A stretch of DNA of 64,000 bases, taken from assembly GCA_030248195.1 (NCBI GenBank), contig JASAND010021064.1:52248-116247 (forward strand). The letters are read 5' to 3'. Numbering within the stretch: position 1 is the first letter of the stretch; each line of letters starts with the position of its first letter. Both the position numbers and the translations under genes were made by a program. Below, one piece after another: positions 27,017-37,499 of the stretch. This DNA comes from Trissonchulus latispiculum. Taxonomy: Eukaryota > Nematoda > Enoplea > Enoplida > Ironidae. A model generated the notes under the pieces. That model was not told where the DNA came from. It saw only the letters and a list, made by a program, of their open reading frames with translations, and ran no database searches.

Positions 27017-27344
27017 TGTTGCAGTATCCTAAACTCAACCTAACCTAAAGCCGACTTACTCGAGTCATTGCTTTACTGCAACTAACTCCAATTTTTCATA
27101 AAGATTAAAAGTAACAAGCTGGGTTGCTCAGCAACTCAGCCACAACAAAAATTGGCTTTTATAACAAAACTTTGCACTCAGTGCAAAGCTTTACACTAAA
27201 ACAACCCAAGACAGCCTACGTAAGTTTAGCTAGTCCCCGCTTTTAGGTAGCTAAACAGCTAGATTAAATTTTACGAAATATTCCACACTTAATTAATTTC
27301 AAAGTTTCAATTAGATTAGGTGGTGTAAATATAGGTTCCGAACA
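27017..27344 (-). repeat. LTR (5' LTR in element orientation)
   Basis: Near-identical partner of 25260-25587, which indicates a recent insertion. The candidate tRNA primer-binding site lies directly outside its inner end. Confidence 0.92.
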
Positions 27345-27737
27345 ACTTAAACTTGTTCAGTTCAGTCGAAAATTTTATTTTTCAGTTTCTTCTGCTGCAA
27401 GATTAATTTTATTTTAATTTCATTTCAATTTTCAATTTCGTTTAATTGCTGTTCATCGCTCCATATAATATGTTGCCTTGAAATCCATTACTCTTAATTC
27501 AAGCCGATTACCCAGCTTTGCTTGGGAATTGTGACAAGCTTGCACTTTTTATCATGTCTGCAAATTCAAAAAGTAAGTTTTTATGCTGCATTTGAATGCA
27601 GCCAGTTTCTATGCAGCATATATATATAAGTGTATAAAAACCATTAACACAAATGAGAAAAACTTAACCTCTCAGCTGCCTTGTAACAACTTGAAAACAG
27701 TTCAGCAAAACGTCTGATAAAGCATCTTAGCTACAAC

Positions 27738-29104
27738 TTAAGGTGGTGATTCCTTTTGGGCACATATTATTCTTGACGTCATATTATTCGGGTTGACGGT
27801 CCAAATCAGGATGAAATTTGATGAAACTTTCCAAAATAAGTTCTTTTAGCATTCTAACACCCTCCGCGCAATCCCGCTTCAAAACTTCAACGTTTCCGTT
27901 CAGGGCGGTTTTTGCTGCTTTTTGACAATTAGACAGTAGTTGCATAGCTATGATTATATTCATTCAAAAGATCTTGTTGAGCTCTACATTTTTGCCTTTT
28001 GAAGCACCTTTCTAGCGTTTCTCTATAGTGAGATATAACTGATTTTCTTATATTGGCGTTGAAAACTTGTCATTTTTGCAGAAATCAAATAATACGCCAT
28101 TTCTTGAGCTACGCAAGCCGTAAAATTAAACGAATGGCGTCAATTTGAAGGTCCCGTCGAGGCCGATTATACGTGGCGTTATAATCTTCTAAATGCTATC
28201 CTGTATGCTGCTATCATAAAAAATGTAGTTTTTGCAAAACATGACCAAATTTTTTCCAGCGATTGTGGAGTATTTTCTACGCATGATAGAGAGTTGCCAC
28301 TTACTAGACATGTTTTACACAAAAATACCCAGGGACCCTTTTTTAGTTGCCCCGATTGCTGCCTTCTGGCTAAAGTGGTCGCTTGCTAAAGTTGGGAAAA
28401 GTAGGCAAAAACCAGGTTGCGCATACATTTTAGCTAATATCTCCATTACGAAGAGCGGTTTCATAATAACTAAAAAAGGGTCCCCAGGTATTTGATAGAG
28501 GTATCGAATAGTATAATCGATGCCTCACGAAAAAATTTACTTCAGTTTTCAAGAAATCTGGAAAATTAAAGTACTTCGAAAATGCAGTAAAATAGTTTCC
28601 TAAAACTGAAGCTAGTTTTCTTGCATTTATTAGAAAGAAAAAATGTTAAGCTCCATTTTGATATAAAAATGGCTTCTTATGTAATTATGTAATAATGTCT
28701 ATATATGTGGTTTTGTTATTTACGTAGAATACATATATAATTTGTATTGGTATAAATAATGAATGTACGTAATGTTAGGTATTTTACAGTTTTGATTTTG
28801 TTTAGTCGTGAAAAATGTAGAATTTGTACTGTACCTATATGTACAAAGTTTGTTGATATGTACCGTTTAACTTTAGTGTGGTTGTATTTCTGGATCTTGT
28901 GTTTGTTAACATTCATACCTGGCTGTATTTTCAAAGTTTTTAAGTGTTGTATTTTATTTTATAAATACCTAGGGTGTTGCATTATATGAATTACTTGCAG
29001 GATTAAACCGTCCCGTTTTTTTGTGTTCTTAACTCCAGGTAATGAATGAGTAATAAAGGTTCAAAGTTGATGACTCCAAAAGGAATCACCATTCACCACC
29101 TTAA
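27738..29104. mobile_element. TTAA-flanked element, GGTGGTGATTCC family, copy 1
   Basis: TTAA (27738-27741) then GGTGGTGATTCCTTTTGG; right end CCAAAAGGAATCACC-ATTCACCACC then TTAA (29101-29104). It interrupts the right arm of the TA-flanked element. The left arm (near 24085) keeps the single TTAA as CTTTAAGTTGTAGC, so insertion duplicated TTAA, as for piggyBac. The plus frame at 28232-28495 is not conserved in the copy at 45409 and is probably chance. Confidence 0.92.
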
Positions 29105-29212
29105 AGCATAGTAGTGTTTCTTCAACTGATTCCACGAGCACAGTCAGTGACCGCGCTCAGAGTCAATAAGCGCGGAACGCGCTCAAAAGTACCTTGTTTT
29201 CGATCCGCACTG

Positions 29213-29835
29213 TATATGTTGACGTTTTCTTACCAAACAGCAAATTTCATAAGAACAAATTGTTTTGGTTCCAAATAATACCAAATTACCAATTGTTTGA
29301 CAATACCAAAAGTAGAAGCTGTTGCTAACCATAAAGATTGTATTTTGCACCAGCCTAATAATTCAGTAATCTGATTCATTGATCAAGAATCGGACCAAAC
29401 TCTCAGAATTTACAGAAGAGTATGTTATTAAAACGTTTATGTAATGACAATTGTGTGCCTGTAGGCGTAGTTATAGTAACTATTACTTATTGAAGCTAAA
29501 AAGAACATGCGCTGGTTTTAATTAACAGGAAATTGTACATTCTTGTAATCGTTTACCTCAGGCATATCAAATATATTTAATTTAATAGTTTTCTCTGTAG
29601 CTTCGAGCAGGAAATTACGTGTATTAATAGTAATAGTTACTTAGACATATTATTGTCGTTGCAACTTTGAACAGGAAATTCTGTGTCTTTGTAATTGCCA
29701 CCTAAGGCATATTTGCTTTTCTCAGTAACTTCGAACCGGAAATTTTGTGTATTAGTAATCATTACCTAAAGGTATACTTATTGTCATGTCTGTGCAGGCG
29801 GACTCTTTGGAAGGGCTATGTGCCAATTCAAAAAC
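29213..29835. repeat. Direct duplication, copy 2, part B (right piece)
   Basis: This continues the match to 19930-20553, ending GGCTATGTGCCAATT in both copies. Confidence 0.88.
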
Positions 29836-29883
29836 GTATCACTACAGTTTGGGAACGAATTCAAACTTAAGCTTGGTTCGACT

Positions 29884-29965
29884 GTGACTGTGTGGCTTAA
29901 TCGGTAGAGCGTTGGCCTAGATCGCCAACGGTTGTAGGTTTGATCCCCACCTCAGGCTCTAATTT
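29884..29965 (+). repeat. tRNA-like sequence (SINE or tRNA pseudogene)
   Basis: D-arm TGTGGCTTAATCGGTAGAGC fits a Pol III A box and GTTTGATCCCC fits a B box. The anticodon arm TTGGC-CTAGATC-GCCAA pairs perfectly. The acceptor ends do not pair (GACTGTG against CTCAGGC), so a functional tRNA is unlikely. A SINE head is the better reading. Confidence 0.45.
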
Positions 29966-30755
29966 TTCGGGTCGAAGTCGAAGGTGTATTGTCGAACTTG
30001 TTTTGGAAAGTAGTATCAAATTTCTTCTTGATTTGAGCCGACAACCAACAAGGCTTGCTCAAAAGGAATAACCACCTTAAAAGCCTGTTTTGGAACTGAT
30101 TTTCTCACTGAAACTGAAATAGAACTGTTTAATTGTCAATGCTTCGCCTATGTTGAAATACAGCATTTACATTTTGCTATAAAAGATACTCGTGGATCAT
30201 GCAAAAAGGACCATCCCAGCAACTAGACCTGCTGCGCATATGCGCAGCAGGAAAAAATTTAAACATACAATCAAACAAACAAAGAAATAAGCAAACAAAC
30301 AAACAAACAAACAAAATTTAAACTAATTTTGCTTAGCGCTTAATACAACAGCTGCTGGGCCTTGAAGACTGTCTTGGATCATGTGGTAACTGAATATACC
30401 GAGCGACTCAGATTCAGACAGGAATAATTTGATAATTTCGCCTTCGTTAAATTTGATAAAGAAGGGAATTGTGGCAGAGTTGACCATGCTACAGGTATTT
30501 TTTCTTCTCATGCGTTCCAACCTGCAAACTAGTGCTGCTCCCACTTTGTCCATCTGAGCTTTTCCAAAAGCAATTTAGTTAAGTGAAACATTAAAGGTGA
30601 ATTCAAATTTTCATAGTCATTTGTGAAAAAGCAGAATGAAGTGACAACCAATTTTGAAACGATTTAAGTAATTGCTGCATATCTACACACTTCAATCCAA
30701 GCTGATTACTGAAAATACTTTCATTTTATAACAGGCCGTGTTCCAAGTACTAAAA
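29966..30755. other. Intergenic upstream of the channel gene
   Basis: Contains the GC hairpin CCTGCTGCGC-AT-ATGCGCAGCAGG-type at 30228-30251, followed by a (CAAA)n tract at 30270-30315. TTTTATAACAG at 30724-30734 could be a 3' splice site joining an upstream 5' UTR exon to the channel. Confidence 0.45.
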
Positions 30756-31979
30756 ATGTCCACCTGTCATGATTTTGCTAAGGCTACAACCATTCATGGA
30801 TTTTCTGATTTGGTCTCGTCAAAGTCGGTTATTTCGACAATTATTTGGGCAACAATAATGGCCTTTTGCGCTGGAATTGCATTCGCGCAAATTTTTCAGA
30901 TAGCAATTGGATTTTCAAAAGCACCGACATCCTATGACTTTAAAAAACTGAAGCTTCAGAAAGCTCCGGTAATAACGATCTGTCCACAGAATTGGGTCAA
31001 CAAATCAATATCGAAGGAAATAGGTCTGAGCGATCACGCTATTGACTATATTCGTACAACATTCTCCCTGACGTCAACCGAAGGCCTTGATGCGGTTGAG
31101 ATTTCCAAGGGTAGAGACAATTTCATTGAAATAGCTGATTCCCTCAACATTAGTTCATTTGAGGAATTCCTAGATCATATAATGTTACGGCTAAACCAAT
31201 CCATCGATTTCATTGAATCACCGATACAACCGACCGTTAGTATTGTGTTTAGCCTGGCTGGGCCTTGCGTACAGATTAGCGAAGTTCCATGTTCTCAGGA
31301 ATTCCTTTTCGTATTCCACAAGCCCATACTACAAATCGATACGACAAACCTAACAGCAGACATTGCAGACTGGTCACTAGCAGAAAAATTTGAAGCAGAG
31401 ATCTATGTTGGAACTCCAGTTCGCTGGCTGAGCCCGATAATGATCGATTTAACGCAATCAATCAGCTTTCGTTTGAGCATTGAGCATCTGCGCTTATTGA
31501 ACACTAGGGAAAAACCATGCCACAAGAACAGCACTGAAACTATAAAATGCATTGAGAGTTGCGTGCAAACGTTGTATCAAACCTGCGGTGGATGCAACAT
31601 CTACATGGGAAATAGAAATTCATCAAGTCTTAAGGACCTTTGCAGTATTATGCTGAATAAACCGAATCAGAGCTGTGTAACAGAAATGAACAACGCTTCG
31701 AAAGAGTGTGCCATCAATTGCCTACCGTCCTGTGAAGTCTGGCAGTATAAAATTTCAACACAAAGTTTCGCCCGTCCTGCATCCAACAGTAATTATATAT
31801 CATTTTATGTGGATAATGCTGATAATATTTATAGCGAATCTGAAGAGTATTATACCTACACTCTTGGCTCGTTCGTTGGTGATCTTGGCGGTATTTTGTC
31901 ACTTTTCACTGGAGCTTCTGTTCTTTCCGTGATTCATGTGTTTTATTATTTTGTTTGCAAGCGCATTTTTGAACATTAA
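30756..31979 (+). CDS. DEG/ENaC-family sodium channel subunit
   Basis: An uninterrupted 407-codon frame. These channels are trimers of two-pass membrane proteins with a large cysteine-rich extracellular domain. The family marks are in order: TIHGFSDL with the gating His14-Gly15; TM1 at about 27-47; extracellular Cys-rich segments CIESCVQTLYQTCGGC and CAINCLPSCEVWQY; GDLGGILSLFTGASVLSV with selectivity filter GAS at 386-388 inside TM2 (about 376-400); and a very short C-tail. At 407 residues it is shorter than most relatives (about 500), mainly in the extracellular region. The ATG at 30756 is preferred because it directly precedes the conserved N-terminal region and a reading frame 6 codons longer would need GTG. 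AATAAA lies at 31996-32001, 17 nt after the stop. Gating stimulus (acid, peptide or mechanical) cannot be told from sequence. Confidence 0.96.
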   Translation: MSTCHDFAKATTIHGFSDLVSSKSVISTIIWATIMAFCAGIAFAQIFQIAIGFSKAPTSYDFKKLKLQKAPVITICPQNWVNKSISKEIGLSDHAIDYIRTTFSLTSTEGLDAVEISKGRDNFIEIADSLNISSFEEFLDHIMLRLNQSIDFIESPIQPTVSIVFSLAGPCVQISEVPCSQEFLFVFHKPILQIDTTNLTADIADWSLAEKFEAEIYVGTPVRWLSPIMIDLTQSISFRLSIEHLRLLNTREKPCHKNSTETIKCIESCVQTLYQTCGGCNIYMGNRNSSSLKDLCSIMLNKPNQSCVTEMNNASKECAINCLPSCEVWQYKISTQSFARPASNSNYISFYVDNADNIYSESEEYYTYTLGSFVGDLGGILSLFTGASVLSVIHVFYYFVCKRIFEH

Positions 31980-31995
31980 CTGACGATGGGCACTG

Positions 31996-32001
31996 AATAA
32001 A
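31996..32001 (+). terminator. Poly(A) signal of the channel gene
   Basis: AATAAA 17 nt downstream of the stop codon. Confidence 0.75.
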
Positions 32002-35000
32002 TGCATAACAATTACAGCCGGGTGTTGTTACTATTCTTGTAAAAAAAGATTAATTTATTGATTATAACAGTATGCATTATCTGAGTATCTGATAAACATA
32101 TTCCAGGGTAGTTCTTGTCAAGCATTCGTAGTATGCGAGCCAAATTAAAATGAAATTAGATGAACCTTTAGACGCATGATCATAATATGTCAATTGCTGC
32201 TCTCTTGCTACTGCAATGTCTGGAAGTTTGGTTTTTGCAGAAAGTGATGATTCTTTATCTTTGATTAATTGCATTGACTATGTAAGCTGCAAGCATTATC
32301 ATAATAGCTAAACAGAAACTCCAGCAAAGCGATACAGGTGAGTTATAGTTACATCCACATGTATGAAGCAAGAAAACTTGCGATAAGGTAAGCAATTTTG
32401 TAAATTTAAAGGTATTGTAGAGATTTGGATTGAATAAAATGAAGGAATCTCTTGACAAACGACTTAAACTAAAATAGAAGTTTGCAGACTCGTTTGATTG
32501 TGTGCATATGAAGTTCTACCATCAGATTACCTAGCCAACTATGATACGAAACGGCAAAAACTAAGGAGTGATGCGAGTTTATTGTGTCTTTTACAAAGCT
32601 TTTCGACAGAAAACTAAACAAAACTTCACTAACAAAGCATTACAGGCACCAGACAATTTTTGAAGTACAGAGACAAGAAAGGACAAACCAAATAAGAATA
32701 GTAAAATTCCACACTCAAAATACCAAGGGAAACACTGGGGCGTAAAAATAATTAACAAAGCGCCGACTACCCACGGCAGAGTTTACACCCGACTGACTTT
32801 GCGCGCCCATAGTTTGAAAATGACTCACCATCCGTAAGTTCACCAAAATGAAGTATATTTTATTGATACACAATCTGTGTTTCGTTGATGTTTCATTTAC
32901 CTTAACGTAAACGCAGCAATAACACTACTGCTCATCCAAGCAGTGTCATTTACTACTGAAAGCAACTCATAACTTGCGACAATGACTGAATTTGATCTGT
33001 GTTGCACAAAACAAGATAAGCAGCTTAGTGTGTAGTTAAGTCGTACTCCCAGTGAGAATCTATAGACTCTATAGATTTTCACCGGGAGGACCACTTAACT
33101 GCACACACTACAGTATAAAGCACGCAGCCTACAATGTGATTTTGGTTGCTCACAAGTTGTAAATTCAATATACATTGTTTACGGAGTAAAATACTAAAAT
33201 GTGGATACGCCACATAGATTTCTTAATTAGAAAGCTTTCAAAGAGCTTTCTTAACAAATCTCGAGGACTGAGTGTTGTTGCATAGAAAGTATTTTTGAGA
33301 AACCCATTGCGATTAGTAGGTGAAGTAAATTGTTAGTGGATAGCCAAGAACAGAACCTAAGTACCAGACAAAATCAAATCTGCAGCCTACTTTATAGCTA
33401 TTTGAGTTTTCAAAATTCGCTCCACGTTAATGAGGGAATTCAGTCTTAAGACTCTATTATCAGTATATGTTTTACACTTCATTCTGATTCGTTGGAAATA
33501 GCTGTGATTTATTTCCGTTAATTATTCTATTCTTTCTGGTTCGTTTGGCTGGTTCCCTCGACGCAACAGAAGTCGGGTTAGCTATCACTGAAACAAAAAC
33601 TTTATAATAAATTTTCGTGCAAGGTTATCTGCCCATCCATACACGGACGCTATTCATATTCATATTTATTGCCATAGTCAAAGTAAGAAAAAGAATAAAA
33701 ACAATGGAAGTACATGAAGGAAGCAATTAGAGACCGAACAACCGTTAACAAAGAAAGAGTAAAAACAAGTTACCCCCTAAAAGGGGAAATATTTCGCCCC
33801 AAGAGAGCTAACCGTATTTGAATTAATATGTCGATGTGTTCTACTTTTTACTATTAATTTGTGGAATACTGCACTACACCAAATGTTTGACTTATTTGAG
33901 TACAACTCCCAGATAGAGTTTTGTAACATACCACCTGGAAAAGTCAGAGAGGTCAGCCCCAAGGTACGTAAGAGGGTGCTCTGGATTCCATTGACTTTAT
34001 CAGGACCTAAAGGACCTAGTAGAAACTAAATTATGTTACAGCTTACACCAGCCAGCACTAATAAAATCAAAATTTAGCATTTTTTGGATCAGTAATTGGT
34101 TGTCTTGTCCATGCTTTCTGTTTTCTGGACTAGTAAAAACTGGAGTTATGTGCCAATCGACGCCGTGTCCTATCCGAGTTGAGATGAATAGACACGGCTA
34201 ATCTAAATTAGTAGTTTTGGTATTGACAAAGGGCTGCTGGTTAGAGCACTTTCTGTCAATCAATCTGAATTCAATTTGATAAGATTTTTGTATTTTTTAT
34301 CTCCCCAAAGCCTACCAAAGCTACATACATATATATATATATATATAGCAAAAAAAGTCAGCCTTCAGTTTTCACAGCTAACATTATAAAATTCTGAGTT
34401 GATTACAACAGAAACAATTGTCAGCTGCTAGCGTTGTCGTCTTGATCAACCCAGAACGTCATTCGTACGACGCACTAATGGCTGAACTCAATTTTGAAAT
34501 GGGCTGAACTTTATGACAGTGCATGTATGTAGCTTCGGGGTCGTGGGTTTGGCAAGTTAACCTTGACGCTTCGCTTCTAGTCCCTCAGTTAGGAGGATGG
34601 AAACAGTGCATATATATGCCTCGGGTGGCAGCCGAAAACCGCGACGAAAATTGTGCTGTCACGCGAACGCAACCCAACTAAGCACTAGGTTTTAAGCGGC
34701 ACTTGATCTAATACAGGCATTCAAGAAATGATACCGTATTACACTCTACCTAATTTGCATAATTTGCATTGAGCAAAGTTGTTTTAGTTGAATCGTTGTC
34801 AAGTGGGGCAATGTTGGAACTTTGCTAAACACAAAGAAATATTTATTATTCGCCCCTTCACTAAAGTTAAGCCTGTGAAAAATTGAATTTTTATCCAGAA
34901 CAAGCTAGAGTCACTTCCACAACCTGTTTTCTTGTGGTGCATTACTCATTACCTAACATGTTTAGACCGTGGTACCCCCTTTATAAAAAAACAGTGCAGC

Positions 35001-35607
35001 TAGAATTACACACTAAGCATAGGCACTACACCTTGGTAGAAGAAAATATTCAGTTCAAAAGCGGGTCAACCCATTACAAGTATTTCGCCTCCGGCGAAAT
35101 AATAAGTGGGCAAGCAGGCGGTATACTCTTTAACACAGCATACTCAGCATTAAAAAGCAAAGCTGACTGACACTATGTATGATTGCAGATTGCAGTTTGA
35201 CCATATTGTTTCCAAAACTAGACTATTTAAATGAAGTCAGGACTAAGATTGTTTGCATTAAGTTTTTCAATCTATTAAGCGCAAATAACCAAGTGATGCT
35301 AGAGCAATAACAAGCGAAAAGAAACCAAAAAAGATTCACGCAGTCACTACACAACAAAATCTTGAAATGCTAAAAAGGAATCTGAATTGGTCAACTATAT
35401 TGTGAGTGGTTAACCACAAAACAGAATGTGAAATAAATAATTACAGTATAAACAAAATTCAGCATTCCTAGAATTCGAGCATTTCCTGAAAATTTATTTT
35501 CCTACCTGCTTGCCAACTGCCTTTTGTGGTGCATAAGTCCAAATGGAGCTTTCAGAATTCCTTCCTTTTGCAGTACTGTCTTCACTGCCTGCAAACGTTT
35601 CTTCTAG
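32002..35607. other. Intergenic, 3.6 kb
   Basis: No convincing gene. A minus frame at 32458-32255 ends in a membrane-like segment (SFCLAIMIMLAAYIV) and could be a terminal transmembrane exon, but no partner exons were found. Features seen: an 83-bp near-perfect palindrome (33027-33109), the hairpin CCCCCTAAAAGGGG (33773-33786), and TATTTCGCC-TC-CGGCGAAATA (35081-35101). Confidence 0.4.
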
Positions 35608-36858
35608 TTAAGGGGGGGGTCCATTTTTGGTCAATTTTTCGACCATCTCCGATTTCGCTCATTTTCACGTATAATGATCTTTGAGTGGGATATTTTAACG
35701 AGTTTTCAAATTAAACTCGTATCTCTTACGGTTGTTGAGTTATTTCACCTCAAAGTCGAGGTCCGCATGTGTTAAACATAGGAAACAGAAAAAGTGGTGA
35801 TTTTATTCTTGCGCCAAAAAGATCTCTCGACAAACAGTTGTAATCCTGCATAATTTCATATTTATAATGTAGCTATAATCATAAACTGCGGTACGCTGGA
35901 AGTAGAATTTTGATTTAGGCCCCTAAAATTTTTAAAAAATTTTTTATTTATCGAAAAAATTGGAAAATCGTCAAAATTCAACGTTTTTGCAGCTGAAAAG
36001 TGGGGTCTTCGGAAAGAATTGCAAATTACTCTAATTCAGAGGCCTAAATAAAAATTCTAATTCCAGGGTTCCGTAGTACTTGAATTGGCGGTTCCACTGA
36101 TACCAGTGGTTTCATTGTATGTTATTCCAGTTTCGAGATCTTTTTGGTGCAAAAGTGGGCATTTTTAGCAAAATTTTTTAAAATTTCGGTTTTTTCGAAT
36201 ACTTGGCTAAATTCCGACAACAGTATGGTCCTAAATTGCCTATTTTCTATTCCAACTTGTGTATTCATGTCTTCGGATCTATTTGCAGCATGAATTATGC
36301 TGATACCTGCGTCCAGTACTTCTCAGCGTGCCAAACGGGACCCTCGAACCCCGAATTTCACAAAACAGCGATTTTAAAAATTTTTCAAAATATGGCATAT
36401 TATGCATCAATCGAAAGCGCTCATTGCAGGGATGAATTCTTCTCATACAACTATGGGCCGGAAATGCTTCTATTTTAAGTTAACCGCTGTTAAATGTTTC
36501 ACTACATCAGGAGGAACAAGGGCCTTGTTTCTCCGAGAAATTCTTTATAGAAGCTTCTGATCAAGCCCATCCGGCTGGAAACTGTACGAAAACGCTTTTC
36601 TTAATAGTTTTTAAAGGTGTATAACAAAATAAGCTGAAAACATAGAGTTGATTTGCGAAAATTTGCCTCAGCTGGCTGTAGCACCCTTGTGCTCGCTCAT
36701 ATTCAAATTGCACACAGTTGATGGCTCGTAACTTAAGGAGAACTGAACAAAACAACTCAAAATTTAAACTTGATATGCACGACATATGTGGCTAACTTAT
36801 GTGTGAAAACGAGCGAAATCCGTCGCCTAAAAATTTTTCATGATGGACCCCCCCTTAA
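35608..36858. mobile_element. TTAA-flanked element, GGGGGGGTCCAT family
   Basis: TTAA (35608-35611), then eight G and TCCATTTTTGG; right end ATGGACCCCCCC, then TTAA (36855-36858). The 1,243-bp body has no transposase. It is related to 10888-11760, and fragments of similar sequence (CATGTGTTAAACATAGGAAA) appear near 61400. Confidence 0.85.
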
Positions 36859-37157
36859 GTTTGCTTCTCCTGAGCTGCCCGTGCGTGAAGAGAGCATAAG
36901 AAAGGTACAGAAACAATATAACTCAATACTAACTAGGTTACTTTCAGTTCTATTTAATCTTAAGTAGCTGTGTGAAACATGTCGATTAGTAAAATTTGTA
37001 AATTTGCGGCCCACTACACGAGCCAGTAGCACATATGGAGTTGGTTGCAATCATAACATAGTATAGCATTTTTCTGTGTTTTAGAGCCCATTTAGTGCTG
37101 ATATTAACAGCATCCTTAAACCCTGTTGATGAAAGAACCATTCCGACGCCACCTAAA

Positions 37158-37347
37158 ATGCCAATTTGCCGAGACTTTGCCACTGCTACTACTACTTCAC
37201 GGATTTTCTGATTTAGTTTCGTCAAAATCACCGGTTTCTTCTATTATTTGGGCAACCGTGATGGCATTTTGCGCAGGAGCTGCATTCGTACAAATTTACC
37301 GGGCGGCCTGCGAATATTCAAAACTTCCCACGTCGTACGAGGTTAAT
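37158..37347 (+). pseudogene. Broken duplicate of the DEG/ENaC 5' end
   Basis: This corresponds to the first 60 or so residues of the channel at 30756: the start region, the HGFSDLVSSKS gating motif, TM1 (SIIWATVMAFCAGAAF) and PTSYE. Relative to the intact gene one extra base lies in the ACTACTACT run (about 37188-37200), which shifts the frame between the start region and the gating motif. After PTSYE the similarity ends at GAG|GTTAATTAA, a stop in frame. That point could be an old splice donor of an intron-containing relative, but no further exon was found. Confidence 0.85.
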
Positions 37348-37458
37348 TAAGAGATTTGGAACGTCAACAAATTGCAAGAGCGAGCATAAACGTTTACAAA
37401 TATTGTTTTTAATTGACAAAATCATGTTGCAAGAAAGTTTTGAAATTGCTCAATAGAT

Positions 37459-37464
37459 TTTATT
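37459..37464 (-). terminator. Poly(A) signal of the peptide-precursor gene
   Basis: Minus-strand AATAAA about 36 nt after the TAA at 37502-37500. It supports this being a true 3' end. Confidence 0.7.
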
Positions 37465-37499
37465 TTCAATTTTGTTGTTCCGGACCACTCGTCCATTAA

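Larger units (their letters stand above)
25256..27348 (-). mobile_element. Young LTR retroelement carrying one non-gag/pol ORF
   Basis: Two 328-bp LTRs (25260-25587 and 27017-27344) begin TGTTGCAG and end AACA, with a single apparent difference (CCAAACA versus CCGAACA). The target duplication ACTT lies at 25256-25259 and 27345-27348. Read on the minus strand, the sequence after the 5' LTR is AG then TGGCATCCCTGGCGGGG, a plausible tRNA primer-binding site (27014-26998). GGGGGG (25593-25588) precedes the 3' LTR as a polypurine tract. The 1,429-bp interior encodes only the SGNH-like protein: no gag, protease, reverse transcriptase or integrase. It must have been copied in trans. Confidence 0.9.
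23975..29214. mobile_element. 5.2-kb TA-flanked element with ~305-bp inverted repeats
   Basis: The termini are CAGTGCGGATCGAAAACAAG at 23977 and its complement ending at 29212, flanked by TA on both sides. Arms extend to about 24281 on the left. On the right they span 29105-29212 and about 27530-27737, because a TTAA element splits that arm. The related sequence at about 19930 shows the single TA before insertion. TA plus CAGT ends fit Tc1/mariner. Without the two nested insertions the element is about 1.8 kb and has no transposase. Confidence 0.9.

Noticed and set aside
28232..28495. 87-residue protein within the TTAA element
   Set aside because: The frame is not preserved in the homologous copy at 45409-46389.
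30738..30755. Upstream GTG start for the channel
   Set aside because: An ATG at 30756 lies immediately before the conserved N-terminal region, and a splice acceptor just upstream suggests that the GTG is in the 5' UTR.
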